64,000 nt of DNA from CADCVW01 sp964251385 (GTDB taxonomy: Bacteria; Pseudomonadota; Alphaproteobacteria; Sphingomonadales; Sphingomonadaceae). This document shows positions 7,999 through 16,738 of this stretch, in pieces. How positions within the stretch are numbered: the first letter of the stretch is position 1; each line of letters starts with the position of its first letter. Below the pieces are notes generated by a model. The model was not told the DNA's origin, did not search any database, and was given only the letters and a program-made list of their open reading frames with translations. The stretch covers positions 1,054,001-1,118,000 of the forward strand of contig CAXUJK010000001.1 of NCBI GenBank assembly GCA_964251385.1, written 5' to 3'. Both the position numbers and the translations under genes were made by a program.

Positions 7999-8510
7999 GC
8001 GATGCGCCGGAGACGGTTTGGGAGGGCAAGTATTTGTCCGTGCTGCGCGAGGGCACGTGGGAATATGTCGCGCGGGCGCGAGACATTCGCGCGGTCGTCA
8101 TAGTCGCGATCGACGACGATCACGTCCTGCTCGTCGAACAGCACCGCGTGCCCGTCGGCGGGCCTTGCCTCGAACTGCCCGCCGGCCTGGTCGGCGACGA
8201 GACGGACGGCGAGGCGATCGAGGTCGCCGCGATCCGCGAGCTCGAGGAGGAGACGGGCTACCGCGCCACGCGCATGGTCGACCTGGGCGCGTTCTACAGC
8301 TCGTCGGGCATGTCGTCCGAAGGCTTTTCGCTGATGCGCGCCGAAGGGTTGACGCGGGTGGGCGACGGCGGCGGAGTGGCGGGCGAGGATATCGTCGTGC
8401 ACCGGGTGCCGCTGGGCGAGGTGGCCGCGTTCGTCGCGGGCAAGCGACGGGATGGCGTGGCGTTGGACGCCAAGATGCTCGTGCTGCTCGCGGGGGAGAT
8501 GCTTAGCTAG
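7995..8510 (+). CDS. NUDIX hydrolase, ADP-ribose pyrophosphatase-like
   Basis: 171-aa NUDIX hydrolase. The box is GDETDGE with x7 and RELEEETGY (residues about 66-88), preceded by the PCLELPAGL strand typical of ADP-ribose or nucleotide-sugar pyrophosphatases. The expected reaction is hydrolysis of a nucleoside diphosphate linked to another moiety, Mg-dependent, in the cytoplasm. It starts at GTG 7995, overlapping the TPM gene stop (GTGA). The 3' end overlaps the convergent gene at 8503 by 8 nt. Confidence 0.88.
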   Translation: MSDAPETVWEGKYLSVLREGTWEYVARARDIRAVVIVAIDDDHVLLVEQHRVPVGGPCLELPAGLVGDETDGEAIEVAAIRELEEETGYRATRMVDLGAFYSSSGMSSEGFSLMRAEGLTRVGDGGGVAGEDIVVHRVPLGEVAAFVAGKRRDGVALDAKMLVLLAGEMLS

Positions 8511-8886
8511 CGGGAAAGCTCATGGTGCGGATGTCGTCGATAGTGATCGGCTTGACGTCGCTCATCGCGTGCGTCCAGCGCCGTTCGCTCAGCACGGCGG
8601 CAAGGCAACGCTGTTCCTCGATCTCGTGCGCCCAGCCGCGCGCGGCGACGCGGTGGGCGCGGGTGTCGCCGGGTGCGATGGCGTAGGGGCCGACTGCCGC
8701 GTCGTATGCGGGACGCGCGCTCGCCCGCACCCACGCGGTCAGATGCGCGGAACAGGCCGCGGCATCGGCGAATGTTTGGGGGGAGACAACGAACGGCGTC
8801 TCTTCGACCGCCTCGCTCAGCGCGGCCGGAGGGGCGTTCGGCGAGGCGAGGAGCAGCGCGGTCAGGCGGAGAGCAATGATCTTCAT
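8503..8886 (-). CDS. Exported protein of unknown function
   Basis: 127 aa from ATG 8886 (a TTG nine nt upstream is an alternative). The N-terminus MKIIALRLTALLLASP looks like a signal peptide. The mature part has two cysteines (CSAHLTAWVRASARPAYD and EEQRCLAAVL) and no known catalytic motif. It converges on the NUDIX gene with an 8-nt overlap. Not recognised beyond a conserved-looking secreted protein. Confidence 0.6.
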   Translation of the reverse strand: MKIIALRLTALLLASPNAPPAALSEAVEETPFVVSPQTFADAAACSAHLTAWVRASARPAYDAAVGPYAIAPGDTRAHRVAARGWAHEIEEQRCLAAVLSERRWTHAMSDVKPITIDDIRTMSFPAS

Positions 8887-8922
8887 GGACCGCAAGATTG
8901 CCGCCGCGGACTGAACGCCCGC

Positions 8923-9204
8923 TTAGCGGAAATTGTCCGCGTAGGTCTGCAGCTTGAGCTTGGTTTCCGCGGGGCGCACGATGTTGACGGGGATCCCGTT
9001 ACGCTCGGCGTAGTCGACCGCCTCCTCGCAGCTCCCGAAGCTAAGCTTGACCTGCGTCTGCGTGTCGCCCGAGCCCGCCCAGCCGGTCAGCGGGTCGGGG
9101 CGCTCGGCCTCCGACCGTTCGAATTCGAGCATCCACAATTGCAGGTTCGCCTTGCCCGACGAGGTCGACGACTTGATGCGCTGGAAGATGCGGGCGGTGC
9201 TCAT
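8923..9204 (-). CDS. Complex I accessory subunit, NDUFS4 (18 kDa) family
   Basis: 93-aa protein of the ETC_C1_NDUFS4 family, an accessory subunit of NADH:ubiquinone oxidoreductase found in alphaproteobacteria and mitochondria. Seen motifs are the N-terminal ARIFQRIKSSTSSGKANLQ, WMLEFERSE and the C-terminal GWAGSGDTQTQVKLSF with EEAVDYAERNGI. It is cytoplasmic, at the matrix arm of complex I. The ispB-type gene lies 6 nt upstream on the same strand, so the two genes probably share a message. Confidence 0.9.
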   Translation of the reverse strand: MSTARIFQRIKSSTSSGKANLQLWMLEFERSEAERPDPLTGWAGSGDTQTQVKLSFGSCEEAVDYAERNGIPVNIVRPAETKLKLQTYADNFR

Positions 9205-9210
9205 GGCGAC

Positions 9211-10224
9211 CTAGTAGGCCCGCGCGATCGCGAATTCCACCGCCTGCGTCAGCGCCGCCTTGGCCTTTCCGGAGGCGAACGGGCCGATCGCGTCGATCGC
9301 GCGCTGGCCGTAGGTGCGGGCGCGGGCCAGCGTGTCGTCGATCGCGCGCGTGTCGTCCAGCAGGCGGGTGGCGTGGGCGAGATCGTCGTCGTCGATGCGG
9401 TCGCCGGACATGGCCTCGGCCCAAAAGGTGCGGTCGGCGGGGGTGCCGCGCGCGATCGCCAGGATGACGGGCAGCGTGACCTTGCCATCCCGGAAGTCGT
9501 CTCCGGTGCCCTTGCCCATCGTGGCGCTGTCCGAGGCGTAGTCGATCGCGTCGTCGACCAACTGGAACGCGATGCCCAGGTTGCGGCCGTAGGCGTCGAG
9601 CGCGGTCTCCGCCCCCTCCCCCGCTTCGGCGACGACGGCGGCGATGCGGCACGCAGCGGCGAACAAGGCAGCGGTTTTCGCCGTGATTATGCGCAGATAC
9701 TGGTCCTCGCCCGTCTCGATCCGGCGCTGGGCGGTCAATTGCTCGACCTCGCCTTCCGCGATCACCGCCGATGCATTCGACAATATGCGCAAGACTTTGA
9801 GCGAGCCGTCCTCGACCATCAGTTCGAAAGCGCGGCTGAACAGGAAGTCGCCGACGAGCACGGTCGCGGGGTTGCCGAAGACGAGGTTGGCGGTGCGCTT
9901 GCCGCGGCGCAGGCGGGAGCCGTCGACGACGTCGTCGTGGAGCAGGGTCGCGGTGTGGATGAACTCGACCGCGGCGGCGAGCTTGTGGTGGCGGCTGCCC
10001 GGATAGTCGAGCAGCGCGGCGCATCCCAGCGTCAGCATGGGCCGCATGCGCTTGCCGCCGCCCGCGATCAGGTGACCGGCGAGTTCGGGGATCAGCGCGA
10101 CCTCCGACTGCATGCGGTCGAGGATGACCGCGTTGACGTGGTTGAGGTCGGGCGCGACGAGCGCGATCAGGGGGTCGAGCGACGGAGTCTGGCGCCCTTT
10201 CAACTGGTGAATGGTCGCGTTCAT
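9211..10224 (-). CDS. ispB: Long-chain polyprenyl diphosphate synthase (ubiquinone side chain)
   Basis: 337-aa trans-prenyltransferase. It carries the first aspartate-rich motif DDVVDGSRLRRGKRTAN (FARM) and the second, DDAIDYASD (SARM), separated by the usual distance, plus the GGGKRMRP entry motif. It condenses isopentenyl diphosphate onto allylic primers to build the quinone tail. Sphingomonads make ubiquinone-10, so decaprenyl synthase (DdsA) may be a better name than octaprenyl synthase. It is followed by the complex I subunit gene, a respiratory pairing. Confidence 0.9.
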   Translation of the reverse strand: MNATIHQLKGRQTPSLDPLIALVAPDLNHVNAVILDRMQSEVALIPELAGHLIAGGGKRMRPMLTLGCAALLDYPGSRHHKLAAAVEFIHTATLLHDDVVDGSRLRRGKRTANLVFGNPATVLVGDFLFSRAFELMVEDGSLKVLRILSNASAVIAEGEVEQLTAQRRIETGEDQYLRIITAKTAALFAAACRIAAVVAEAGEGAETALDAYGRNLGIAFQLVDDAIDYASDSATMGKGTGDDFRDGKVTLPVILAIARGTPADRTFWAEAMSGDRIDDDDLAHATRLLDDTRAIDDTLARARTYGQRAIDAIGPFASGKAKAALTQAVEFAIARAY

Positions 10225-10243
10225 GGCGACGATGTGGCGAAAG

Positions 10244-10269
10244 GCCCCCGCTTTGACAAGCGGAGGGGC
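10244..10269 (-). terminator. Stem-loop downstream of the 10286-10591 gene
   Basis: Inverted repeat of about 10 bp around a TGAC loop, followed on the minus strand by CTTTC. It sits between the membrane protein gene and ispB. The T tract is short, so termination is plausible but not certain. Confidence 0.45.
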
Positions 10270-10285
10270 GTCAGGCCCGCCCGCG

Positions 10286-10591
10286 TCAGGCCCGCGCCAG
10301 GTACATCCCGTAGAAGACGGCGACCATGAGGATTGCGAACGTCAGTTGGAGCGAGCGGAAGCAGACTGCCGCCGCGCCGTTCAGCGGTGTGCGGTAGAGC
10401 TGGTTGAAGGGGACATCCATCGGCTTGGTGAGGAAGGATGCCAGCATCATGATCAGCGCGAGGGCGACAAGCGCGCCCACATAGGGGTTCATCCAGTCCG
10501 GCGCGCGGACGAAGCCGAAGTCGTATGCGTTCGCGGGCGCAGCGGCGAGTGCCGTCGCAGCAGCCGCTACGAAGATGTTGCGTTTCGACAT
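10286..10591 (-). CDS. Small exported membrane protein of unknown function
   Basis: 101-aa protein. A signal peptide ends at ANA-YDFGF. Two transmembrane helices follow (VGALVALALIMMLASFL and AAVCFRSLQLTFAILMVAVFYG) with a polar loop between them (TKPMDVPFNQLYRTPLNG). GGGAGG precedes the ATG. It lies 52 nt downstream of the histidine kinase gene on the same strand, so it may be read with that operon. No family recognised. Confidence 0.65.
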   Translation of the reverse strand: MSKRNIFVAAAATALAAAPANAYDFGFVRAPDWMNPYVGALVALALIMMLASFLTKPMDVPFNQLYRTPLNGAAAVCFRSLQLTFAILMVAVFYGMYLARA

Positions 10592-10643
10592 GGTTGGAAC
10601 CTCCCGACGAGACTCTTCCTAACAGCCGGGATTTGCCGAACGG

Positions 10644-12005
10644 TTAAGCCGCGGGCAGCCGCAGCCTTGCCAGCAGCCCGCCCAGGTCTTCGCTTTCCTC
10701 CAGCCCGATCGTGCCGCCGTAGATCTCGGCGACGTCGCGCACGATCGCGAGGCCCAGGCCCGTTCCCGGCTTGTCGACGTCGAGCCGCGCGCCGCGCTCG
10801 AAGATGGACGCGCGCTCGCGCTCCGGGATGCCGCGACCGTCGTCCTCGACCAATATGTCGACGAAAGTGTCGATCATCGGGCACACGGTCACGAAGACGC
10901 GGCCGCCGCCATATTTGGCCGCGTTCTCGATCAGATTGCCGAGCAGTTCGTCTAGGTCCTGACGTTCAAGCCGGACGGCCGCGTCGCGTTCGCCCGCGAT
11001 GTCGACGGTGACGTTCTCGTACAGGCGGTCGACGGCGCGCGCGGTCGCCTCGAGGCTCGGCCAGACCTCGGCGCGGGCCTGCGCGGAGGCGCGGCGACCG
11101 ATCGCGCGCGCCCGGGCCAGATGATGGTCGACCTGCCGCCGCATCGTCTGCGCCTCGCGCGCGACGGTCTCCGCGAGGTCGGGGTCGTGCGAACCCGCGG
11201 CGTTGGTGATGACGGTGAGCGGCGTCTTGAGCGCATGGGCAAGATTGCCCGCGTGGCGGCGCGCCTCCTCCGCCTGGCGCTCGTTGTGATCGAGCAGTGC
11301 GTTCAGCTCCTCGGTCATGGGTTCGATCTCGGTTGGATAAGCCTCGTCGATGCGCGATTTCTCGCCCGACCGGATCGCGGCGAGCGTACGCCGCACCTGG
11401 CGCAGCGGCCACAGGCCGTACAAGGCTTGCAGCGCGGCCATGGCGAGCAGGCCCAAGCCCAATATGCCGAACAGCTTGATCAGCGTCTCGCGGTCCGTCG
11501 CGATCTGCGCTTCGGATTCCGCGCGCGCCTCCGCGATCTGGAAACGCCAGCGGACGGGCGAGCCGGGCAGGATGACGTCGCGTTCGACGACGCGTAAAGG
11601 TTCGTCCGGAAATTCTTCGCTGTCGTAGCGGTGGATGTCGTCGTCGCGATGCGCGCCGCCCGTGCGCAGCTTTCGGTCCCACAGCGAGCGGGACGGGAAC
11701 GGGTCGTGTCCTTCGCCGCTGATCTGGTAATAGAGGCCCGAGTAGGTTTCGAGGAAGCGCTGGTCGGCGAGGCCGCGAGTGAACCGCACTTCGCCGTCGG
11801 CGTCGATCTCGGACGCGAGGATCATCGCGTTCAGGACATATTCGAGCTGGTCGTCGAAGTTGCGGACCGTGGCCTGCTTGAGCGAGCGATCGAGCGCGAA
11901 CCCGCCGACGCCGAGCAGCAGGACGATCCACAACGCCGCGACGCCGATCATGCGGCGGGTCAGCGATCCGGTGCCGCGCGGAAGCTTGATGCGGGTGAAC
12001 TTCAT
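10644..12005 (-). CDS. Two-component sensor histidine kinase (PhoQ/CreC-like)
   Basis: 453-aa membrane kinase. The first helix is at about 20-40 (GVAALWIVLLLGVGGFAL), then comes a periplasmic domain, and the second helix is at about 177-197. A HAMP-like linker follows, then the H box NLAHALKTPLTV with the phospho-acceptor histidine, the N box LIENAAKYGGG, the G1 box DDGRGIPERE and the G2 box GTGLGLAIV. It is 15 nt downstream of its response regulator gene. The periplasmic part is typical of kinases sensing envelope, cation or peptide signals. Confidence 0.9.
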   Translation of the reverse strand: MKFTRIKLPRGTGSLTRRMIGVAALWIVLLLGVGGFALDRSLKQATVRNFDDQLEYVLNAMILASEIDADGEVRFTRGLADQRFLETYSGLYYQISGEGHDPFPSRSLWDRKLRTGGAHRDDDIHRYDSEEFPDEPLRVVERDVILPGSPVRWRFQIAEARAESEAQIATDRETLIKLFGILGLGLLAMAALQALYGLWPLRQVRRTLAAIRSGEKSRIDEAYPTEIEPMTEELNALLDHNERQAEEARRHAGNLAHALKTPLTVITNAAGSHDPDLAETVAREAQTMRRQVDHHLARARAIGRRASAQARAEVWPSLEATARAVDRLYENVTVDIAGERDAAVRLERQDLDELLGNLIENAAKYGGGRVFVTVCPMIDTFVDILVEDDGRGIPERERASIFERGARLDVDKPGTGLGLAIVRDVAEIYGGTIGLEESEDLGGLLARLRLPAA

Positions 12006-12020
12006 CGCGCAGGCGTCAGG

Positions 12021-12689
12021 TCACGGCGTGCCAGGCTCTTCCAGCGAATAGCCGAGGCCCCGGATCGTGGTGATGACGTCGGGGCCGAGCTTCTTGCGGA
12101 TGCGGGTGACGAACACTTCGATCGTGTTCGAATCGCGGTCGAAATCCTGGTCGTAGATATGTTCGATAAGCTCGGTCCGCGACACGACCTTGCCCTTGTG
12201 GTGGAGCAGGTAGGACAGGAGCTTGTATTCCTGCGCGGTCAGCTTGACGGGCTCTCCCGCCAGCGTGACTTTTCCCGAGCGCGTGTCGAGGCGGACGTCG
12301 CCCGCGACCAGTTCGGACGACGCGTTTCCGGATGCGCGACGGATCAGCGCGCGCAGGCGGGCGATCAGTTCTTCCGTCTGAAACGGTTTGGCGAGGTAAT
12401 CGTCCGCGCCCGCGTCCAATCCCGCGACCTTGTCGGACCAGCTGTCGCGCGCGGTCAGGACGAGGACGGGAGTGGTCTTGCCGTCCTTGCGCCAGCGGTC
12501 GAGAACGGTCAGTCCGTCGATTTCGGGCAATCCCAGATCGAGCACGACCGCGTCGTAATTCTCGGTCTGGCCGAGGTACAATCCGTCCTCGCCGTCCGTC
12601 GCCAGGTCGACCGCATAGCCCGCGCCTTCGAGCGTCGATCGCAGTTGGCGGCCGAGATTGGGTTCGTCCTCGACGATCAGAACGCGCAT
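12021..12689 (-). CDS. OmpR/PhoB-family response regulator
   Basis: 222-aa regulator. The receiver has an acidic pair (EDEP near residue 8), the phospho-acceptor Asp in AVVLDLGLPEIDG (about 51) and the conserved Lys in LAKPFQTEE (about 102). The winged-helix output domain (about 130-220) contains LTAQEYKLLSYLLHHKGKVVSR and VFVTRIRKKLG. It is paired with the kinase gene 15 nt downstream and preceded by a PepSY gene, an arrangement seen with systems that monitor envelope or metal stress. Confidence 0.93.
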   Translation of the reverse strand: MRVLIVEDEPNLGRQLRSTLEGAGYAVDLATDGEDGLYLGQTENYDAVVLDLGLPEIDGLTVLDRWRKDGKTTPVLVLTARDSWSDKVAGLDAGADDYLAKPFQTEELIARLRALIRRASGNASSELVAGDVRLDTRSGKVTLAGEPVKLTAQEYKLLSYLLHHKGKVVSRTELIEHIYDQDFDRDSNTIEVFVTRIRKKLGPDVITTIRGLGYSLEEPGTP

Positions 12690-12742
12690 CGTGCCTCCGG
12701 CTAAAGCTTGAGCTTCACCGCTGACGCGCGAAACCGCTTACG

Positions 12743-13042
12743 TCAATTGCCGGAGGTCTGGAGCACGCGTCCCGACCGGGCGTCGACATCGACGAAGATG
12801 ACGCGTCCGCCGCGCATGAACTTGAGCCGGTAGGTCGCGGCCGCCTCGTTATATTCGGGGCCGAGATAGTCGGCCCCCTTGACCGCGGGGTGCTCGCGCA
12901 CGCGCGCCTCGATCTTGGGAAGCGGCATGATCTTGCCGCGCTGCGCCTCCGCGTAGGGAGCGGCGGGCTCGCGCCTCTGCGCCTCCGCCGGTGCGGCAAG
13001 CACCAGCGCCATCGCGGCGAGGAAAGTGAAGGGACTCGACAT
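12743..13042 (-). CDS. PepSY-domain periplasmic protein
   Basis: 99-aa protein with a signal peptide (FTFLAAMALVLAAPAEAQ) and a PepSY-like module: EARVREHPAVKGADYLGPEYNEA, then YRLKFMRGGRVIFVDVDARSGRVL. PepSY proteins bind or inhibit proteases or sense ligands in the periplasm. Genes like this often sit directly before a PhoP/PhoQ-type pair, as here (53 nt before the response regulator), and may feed back on the kinase. The start at ATG 13042 is chosen because the upstream extension lacks signal character. Confidence 0.8.
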   Translation of the reverse strand: MSSPFTFLAAMALVLAAPAEAQRREPAAPYAEAQRGKIMPLPKIEARVREHPAVKGADYLGPEYNEAAATYRLKFMRGGRVIFVDVDARSGRVLQTSGN

Positions 13043-13121
13043 GGGCAACGCTCTTACAACCTTTGCGCAGGTTTGGGAGCAACCCATTGAATAAGGACTG
13101 AACCTGCGACAGTAGCGCCGC

Positions 13122-14897
13122 ATGGCCGCACCTGTACTCGCTTACGAAGGCCTCGGCCTGCGCCAGGGTGGCGGCTGGCTGTTCAAGGATCTGGACCTGT
13201 ACATCCAGCCGCGCGACCGGCTGGCGCTGATCGGGCGCAACGGCGCGGGCAAGACGACCTTGCTCAAATGCATCGCGGGGACGATCGACACGGATGTCGG
13301 GCGGCGGACGATCGTGCCGGGAACGCGTGTGGTCCTGCTGGAGCAGGACCCGTCTCTCGCCGATTTCACCAGCTTGCGCGACTACGCGATGTCTGGAGAC
13401 GATGCGCCCGCCGCGCATGACGTCGATGCGATCGCGGACCAGATCGGGATCGACCTCGACCGCCCCGCCGCGACCGCGAGCGGCGGCGAACGGCGGCGCG
13501 CCGCGATCGCGCGCGCGTTGGCCATGGACCCCGACGTGTTGCTGCTCGACGAGCCGACCAACCATCTCGATCTCGCCGCGATCGCGTGGTTGGAGGACTG
13601 GCTGTCCAGGTTTCGGGGCGCGTTCGTCGCGATCAGCCACGACCGCACTTTCCTGCGGCGGCTGACCAAGTCGACTTTGTGGCTCGACCGCGGCGCGATC
13701 CGGCGGGCGGAAATCGGGTTCGGCGGGTTCGAGGCGTGGACCGAACAGGTGTACGCCGAGGAAGCGCGCGCGGCCGAAAAGATGGACGCCAAGCTCAAGA
13801 TCGAGCTGCACTGGCTGGAACGCGGCGTGACCGCGCGCCGCAAGCGCAACCAGGGCCGGCTCGCCAAATTGGGCGAGATGCGGGCGGCACGCGCCGCGAT
13901 GCTGGGGCCGCCGGGTGTGGCCAAGCTCGGCATGGCGACGGACGATGTCCGGACCAAGATGGTCATCGATGCCAAGGGTGTGACCAAGCGGTTCGGCGAA
14001 CGACGCATCGTCAAGGATTTCACCCTGCGCGTGACACGAGGCGACCGCATCGGGGTCGTCGGCGCGAACGGCGCGGGCAAGACGACGTTGCTTAAATTGC
14101 TGACGGGCGAGATGGAGCCCGACGAAGGCACGGTCGCGCGAGCGAAGACGCTCGACATGATCGTGGTCGATCAACAGCGCAAGATGCTCGAGCCTGACAA
14201 GCGCGTCCGCGACATCCTCGCTGACGGCGGCGACTGGATCGACGTGCGGGGATCGCGCAAGCATATCGGCGGGTATCTGAAGGAATTCCTGTTCGATCCG
14301 GGGCTGGTGGACGCGCGCATCGGAACGCTGTCCGGCGGCGAGCGGTCGCGGCTACTGTTCGCGCGCGAGTTCGCGCGGCCCTCCAACCTGCTCGTGCTGG
14401 ACGAGCCGACCAACGATCTCGATCTGGAGACGCTCGACCTGCTGCAGGAAGTGATTTCCGATTACGACGGCACGGTGCTGATCGTCAGCCACGACCGCGA
14501 CTTCCTCGATCGGACGGTCACGGTCACGTTGGGGTTGGACGGGTCGGGGACGGTGGACATCGTCGCGGGCGGGTACGAGGATTGGGAGAAGCGCCGCGCC
14601 GCGCCCTTGCCGAGGAAGGCAGCGAAAACCGCGCCTCCCCCACCCGCGCCCGCGCGCGCGGCGGTCAAGCTCAGCTACAAGGATCAGCGCGACCTCGACA
14701 GGCTTCCGGCGGAAGTCGACGCGCTGAACGCCGCGATCGCGCGGGACGAGGCGGTGCTGGCCGATCCTGCGCTTTATGCTTCCGATCCGGCGAAGTTCGC
14801 GGCCGTGATGGCGAAGATCGCGAAGACGCGGAGCGAGCGCGACGCGGCCGAGGCGCGGTGGCTCGAAGTCGCGGAACTCGCGGAGGCAGTCGCCTAG
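13122..14897 (+). CDS. uup: ABC-F ATPase, Uup-like
   Basis: 591-aa cytoplasmic protein with two ABC cassettes and no membrane domain. Walker A motifs are GRNGAGKTT (about 38-46) and GANGAGKTT (about 312-320). Signatures are SGGERRRAAIARAL and LSGGERSRLLFAREF, and Walker B motifs are VLLLDEPTNHLD and LLVLDEPTNDLD. The linker includes a coiled segment (EEARAAEKMDAKLKIELHW). A C-terminal coiled coil (KDQRDLDRLPAEVDALNAAI onward) is the Uup hallmark. ABC-F proteins of this type act on ribosomes or branched DNA intermediates. The 3' end overlaps prsT convergently by 4 nt. Confidence 0.9.
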   Translation: MAAPVLAYEGLGLRQGGGWLFKDLDLYIQPRDRLALIGRNGAGKTTLLKCIAGTIDTDVGRRTIVPGTRVVLLEQDPSLADFTSLRDYAMSGDDAPAAHDVDAIADQIGIDLDRPAATASGGERRRAAIARALAMDPDVLLLDEPTNHLDLAAIAWLEDWLSRFRGAFVAISHDRTFLRRLTKSTLWLDRGAIRRAEIGFGGFEAWTEQVYAEEARAAEKMDAKLKIELHWLERGVTARRKRNQGRLAKLGEMRAARAAMLGPPGVAKLGMATDDVRTKMVIDAKGVTKRFGERRIVKDFTLRVTRGDRIGVVGANGAGKTTLLKLLTGEMEPDEGTVARAKTLDMIVVDQQRKMLEPDKRVRDILADGGDWIDVRGSRKHIGGYLKEFLFDPGLVDARIGTLSGGERSRLLFAREFARPSNLLVLDEPTNDLDLETLDLLQEVISDYDGTVLIVSHDRDFLDRTVTVTLGLDGSGTVDIVAGGYEDWEKRRAAPLPRKAAKTAPPPPAPARAAVKLSYKDQRDLDRLPAEVDALNAAIARDEAVLADPALYASDPAKFAAVMAKIAKTRSERDAAEARWLEVAELAEAVA

Positions 14898-16738
14898 AGC
14901 GTCGCGCGGTGCAGCAGCGCCAGCGCCTTTGCCCGGTCACCCCCCGACTTGAACAGCATCCAGCCGTAGACGTCCGCGGTCGCTGCGTTGCGCGGGGCGA
15001 TCGCGTGCGCGCGTGCCGCCGCATCGCTTGCCGCTTTCAGCGCACCCGTCTCGTAGCGCGCCCAGGCGAGGTTGGCGAGCAACGCCGCGTCCGTGTCGCC
15101 CGTTCTGGCGCGCACCGTCTCGTAAGCCTCCGCCGCGCCCGCCCAGTCGCCCGCGATCACGCGCAGGTTGGCGAGTAGCCGCAGCGCGGGGAGGCTCTGC
15201 GGGTTCTGATCGATGAACAGCCCAAGCGCGATGCGCGCTTCTTCGGGCCCGTCCGACATCTGCAGCGCCTCGACGAGGCGGAGCGCGGTGGGCGCGGTGA
15301 ATGCGATCGTCGCCGCACGCCCGTAATCGGCGGCCGCGCCTTCGACGTCCCCGGTCAGGATCGCCGCGTCGCCCGCGATCAGGTGCGCGTCGGGCGTACC
15401 CGGGTTACGCATGTAGATGTCGCGGGCGCGGGCGCGGGCGCTCCACCCGCTGCCCACGTGCAGGTCGCGGCGGACCTGCGCCGCCCAAAGGTAGGCGGAC
15501 GTGCCGAGCCCCGCGCCCAGGTTGGTCGGGAGGAGACCGGAACCGCCGCGCGTGCCGGTCGCCTGGGCAAGCACGCGCGCGGCGAACGGGCGGTTGCCCG
15601 CCTGCGCGTGCGCCGCCGCGATCAGCGTTTGCGCGTAGGGATCGGCGACGGTTTCGAGCGGGCCAAGCGCGGCGAGCGCGGCGCGGCCGTTGCCGCTGCG
15701 CAGCTGCGCCAGTCCGAGAAGCTTGCGCGCGGGCAGATTGCCCGGCTGCGCCGCGACGAGCGCGCCCAGCCGGTCGATCGCCTGCTGCGCGTTGCCCAAC
15801 TGCAGGTCGACGATGCCGCCGAGCAGCAGCGCGCCGGGGCGCTGCGCGGCCACCCCCGTGACACGTTGCAGAATGCTCTGGGCGAGCGCGAAGCGGCCCG
15901 CGCGCGCGGCGAGCACGGCCTGCAGGTAGCGCGCGTCCGCGTTGCCGGGCTGCGCTTCCAAGGCGCGACGGGTCGCCGCCAGCATGTCGGCGGTTCGGCC
16001 GAGATCGCCGAGCGTTGCGGCACGTTCGACCCAGGCGGGCGCGTGCGTTTCGTCGATCGCCGCGGCGCGGGAGAACCAGGGAAGCGCCGCCTTCAACCCG
16101 TATTGCGTGCGCACCAGCGTGCCGCGGAACACGAGCGCGGCGACGTTTCGGGGCGCCAAGGCAAGCGCGCGGTCGGCGGCGCCGATCGCGCCCGCTCGCG
16201 CCCCCGTCTGCAGGCGGTAGCGCGCGACGTCGAGCCACAGCCCCGCGTCGCGTGGCGCGAGCCTGGTCGCGGTCGCGAACGATGCACCTGCCTCGTCCGT
16301 GCGCCCGAGCGCGGCGAGCGCGCGCGCCTTCGTGCGCGCCGCGGCTCCGGGCACACGCGATGGACCCTCGGCGAGCACGGCGAGCGCGCGGTCGGACGCG
16401 CCCTGCAGCAGCGCCGCCTCGGCCAACAGGTGACGCGTGTCCGCCGGTCTGGCTTTGAGGGCGAGCGCGCGACGCAGTTCGGCCTCCGCCGCGACTCCGT
16501 CCTCCAGGACCAGGTAGGTGCGCGCGAGCATGACGTGCGGGCGCGGGTCGGCGGGCGCGGACTGGATCGCGTTCATGAACTCGACGCGCGCGGTGCGCGG
16601 GTCGGCGGCGGCGAGCGCCTTGGCGCCCCGGTCGAGCGGCGTGTCGGCGGCGAGCGCGGGGGTGGCCAGGAGGGTGAGGCTCAACAAAAGAGCAGTCCCC
16701 CGGCGAACTAAAGCAAGCGTGATGCCTGCGCGCGTCAC
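14894..16738 (-). CDS. prsT: TPR protein PrsT of the PEP-CTERM/exosortase system
   Basis: 614-aa exported protein built of tandem TPR units, for example PADPRPHVMLARTYLVLEDG and APRNVAALVFRGTLVRTQYG. It has an N-terminal signal (RRGTALLLSLTLLATPALAA). Length and position match the PEP-CTERM-associated TPR protein PrsT. It probably scaffolds or helps export the associated exopolysaccharide. The start is GTG 16738, overlapping the prsR stop (GTGA), so it is coupled to the regulator. The typical PrsT lipobox is not seen: the signal ends in ALAA-D. Confidence 0.82.
   Translation of the reverse strand: MTRAGITLALVRRGTALLLSLTLLATPALAADTPLDRGAKALAAADPRTARVEFMNAIQSAPADPRPHVMLARTYLVLEDGVAAEAELRRALALKARPADTRHLLAEAALLQGASDRALAVLAEGPSRVPGAAARTKARALAALGRTDEAGASFATATRLAPRDAGLWLDVARYRLQTGARAGAIGAADRALALAPRNVAALVFRGTLVRTQYGLKAALPWFSRAAAIDETHAPAWVERAATLGDLGRTADMLAATRRALEAQPGNADARYLQAVLAARAGRFALAQSILQRVTGVAAQRPGALLLGGIVDLQLGNAQQAIDRLGALVAAQPGNLPARKLLGLAQLRSGNGRAALAALGPLETVADPYAQTLIAAAHAQAGNRPFAARVLAQATGTRGGSGLLPTNLGAGLGTSAYLWAAQVRRDLHVGSGWSARARARDIYMRNPGTPDAHLIAGDAAILTGDVEGAAADYGRAATIAFTAPTALRLVEALQMSDGPEEARIALGLFIDQNPQSLPALRLLANLRVIAGDWAGAAEAYETVRARTGDTDAALLANLAWARYETGALKAASDAAARAHAIAPRNAATADVYGWMLFKSGGDRAKALALLHRATL

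Noticed and set aside
8452..10329. 625-codon plus-strand frame over ispB
   Set aside because: Antisense shadow of ispB and the complex I subunit gene; no motif.
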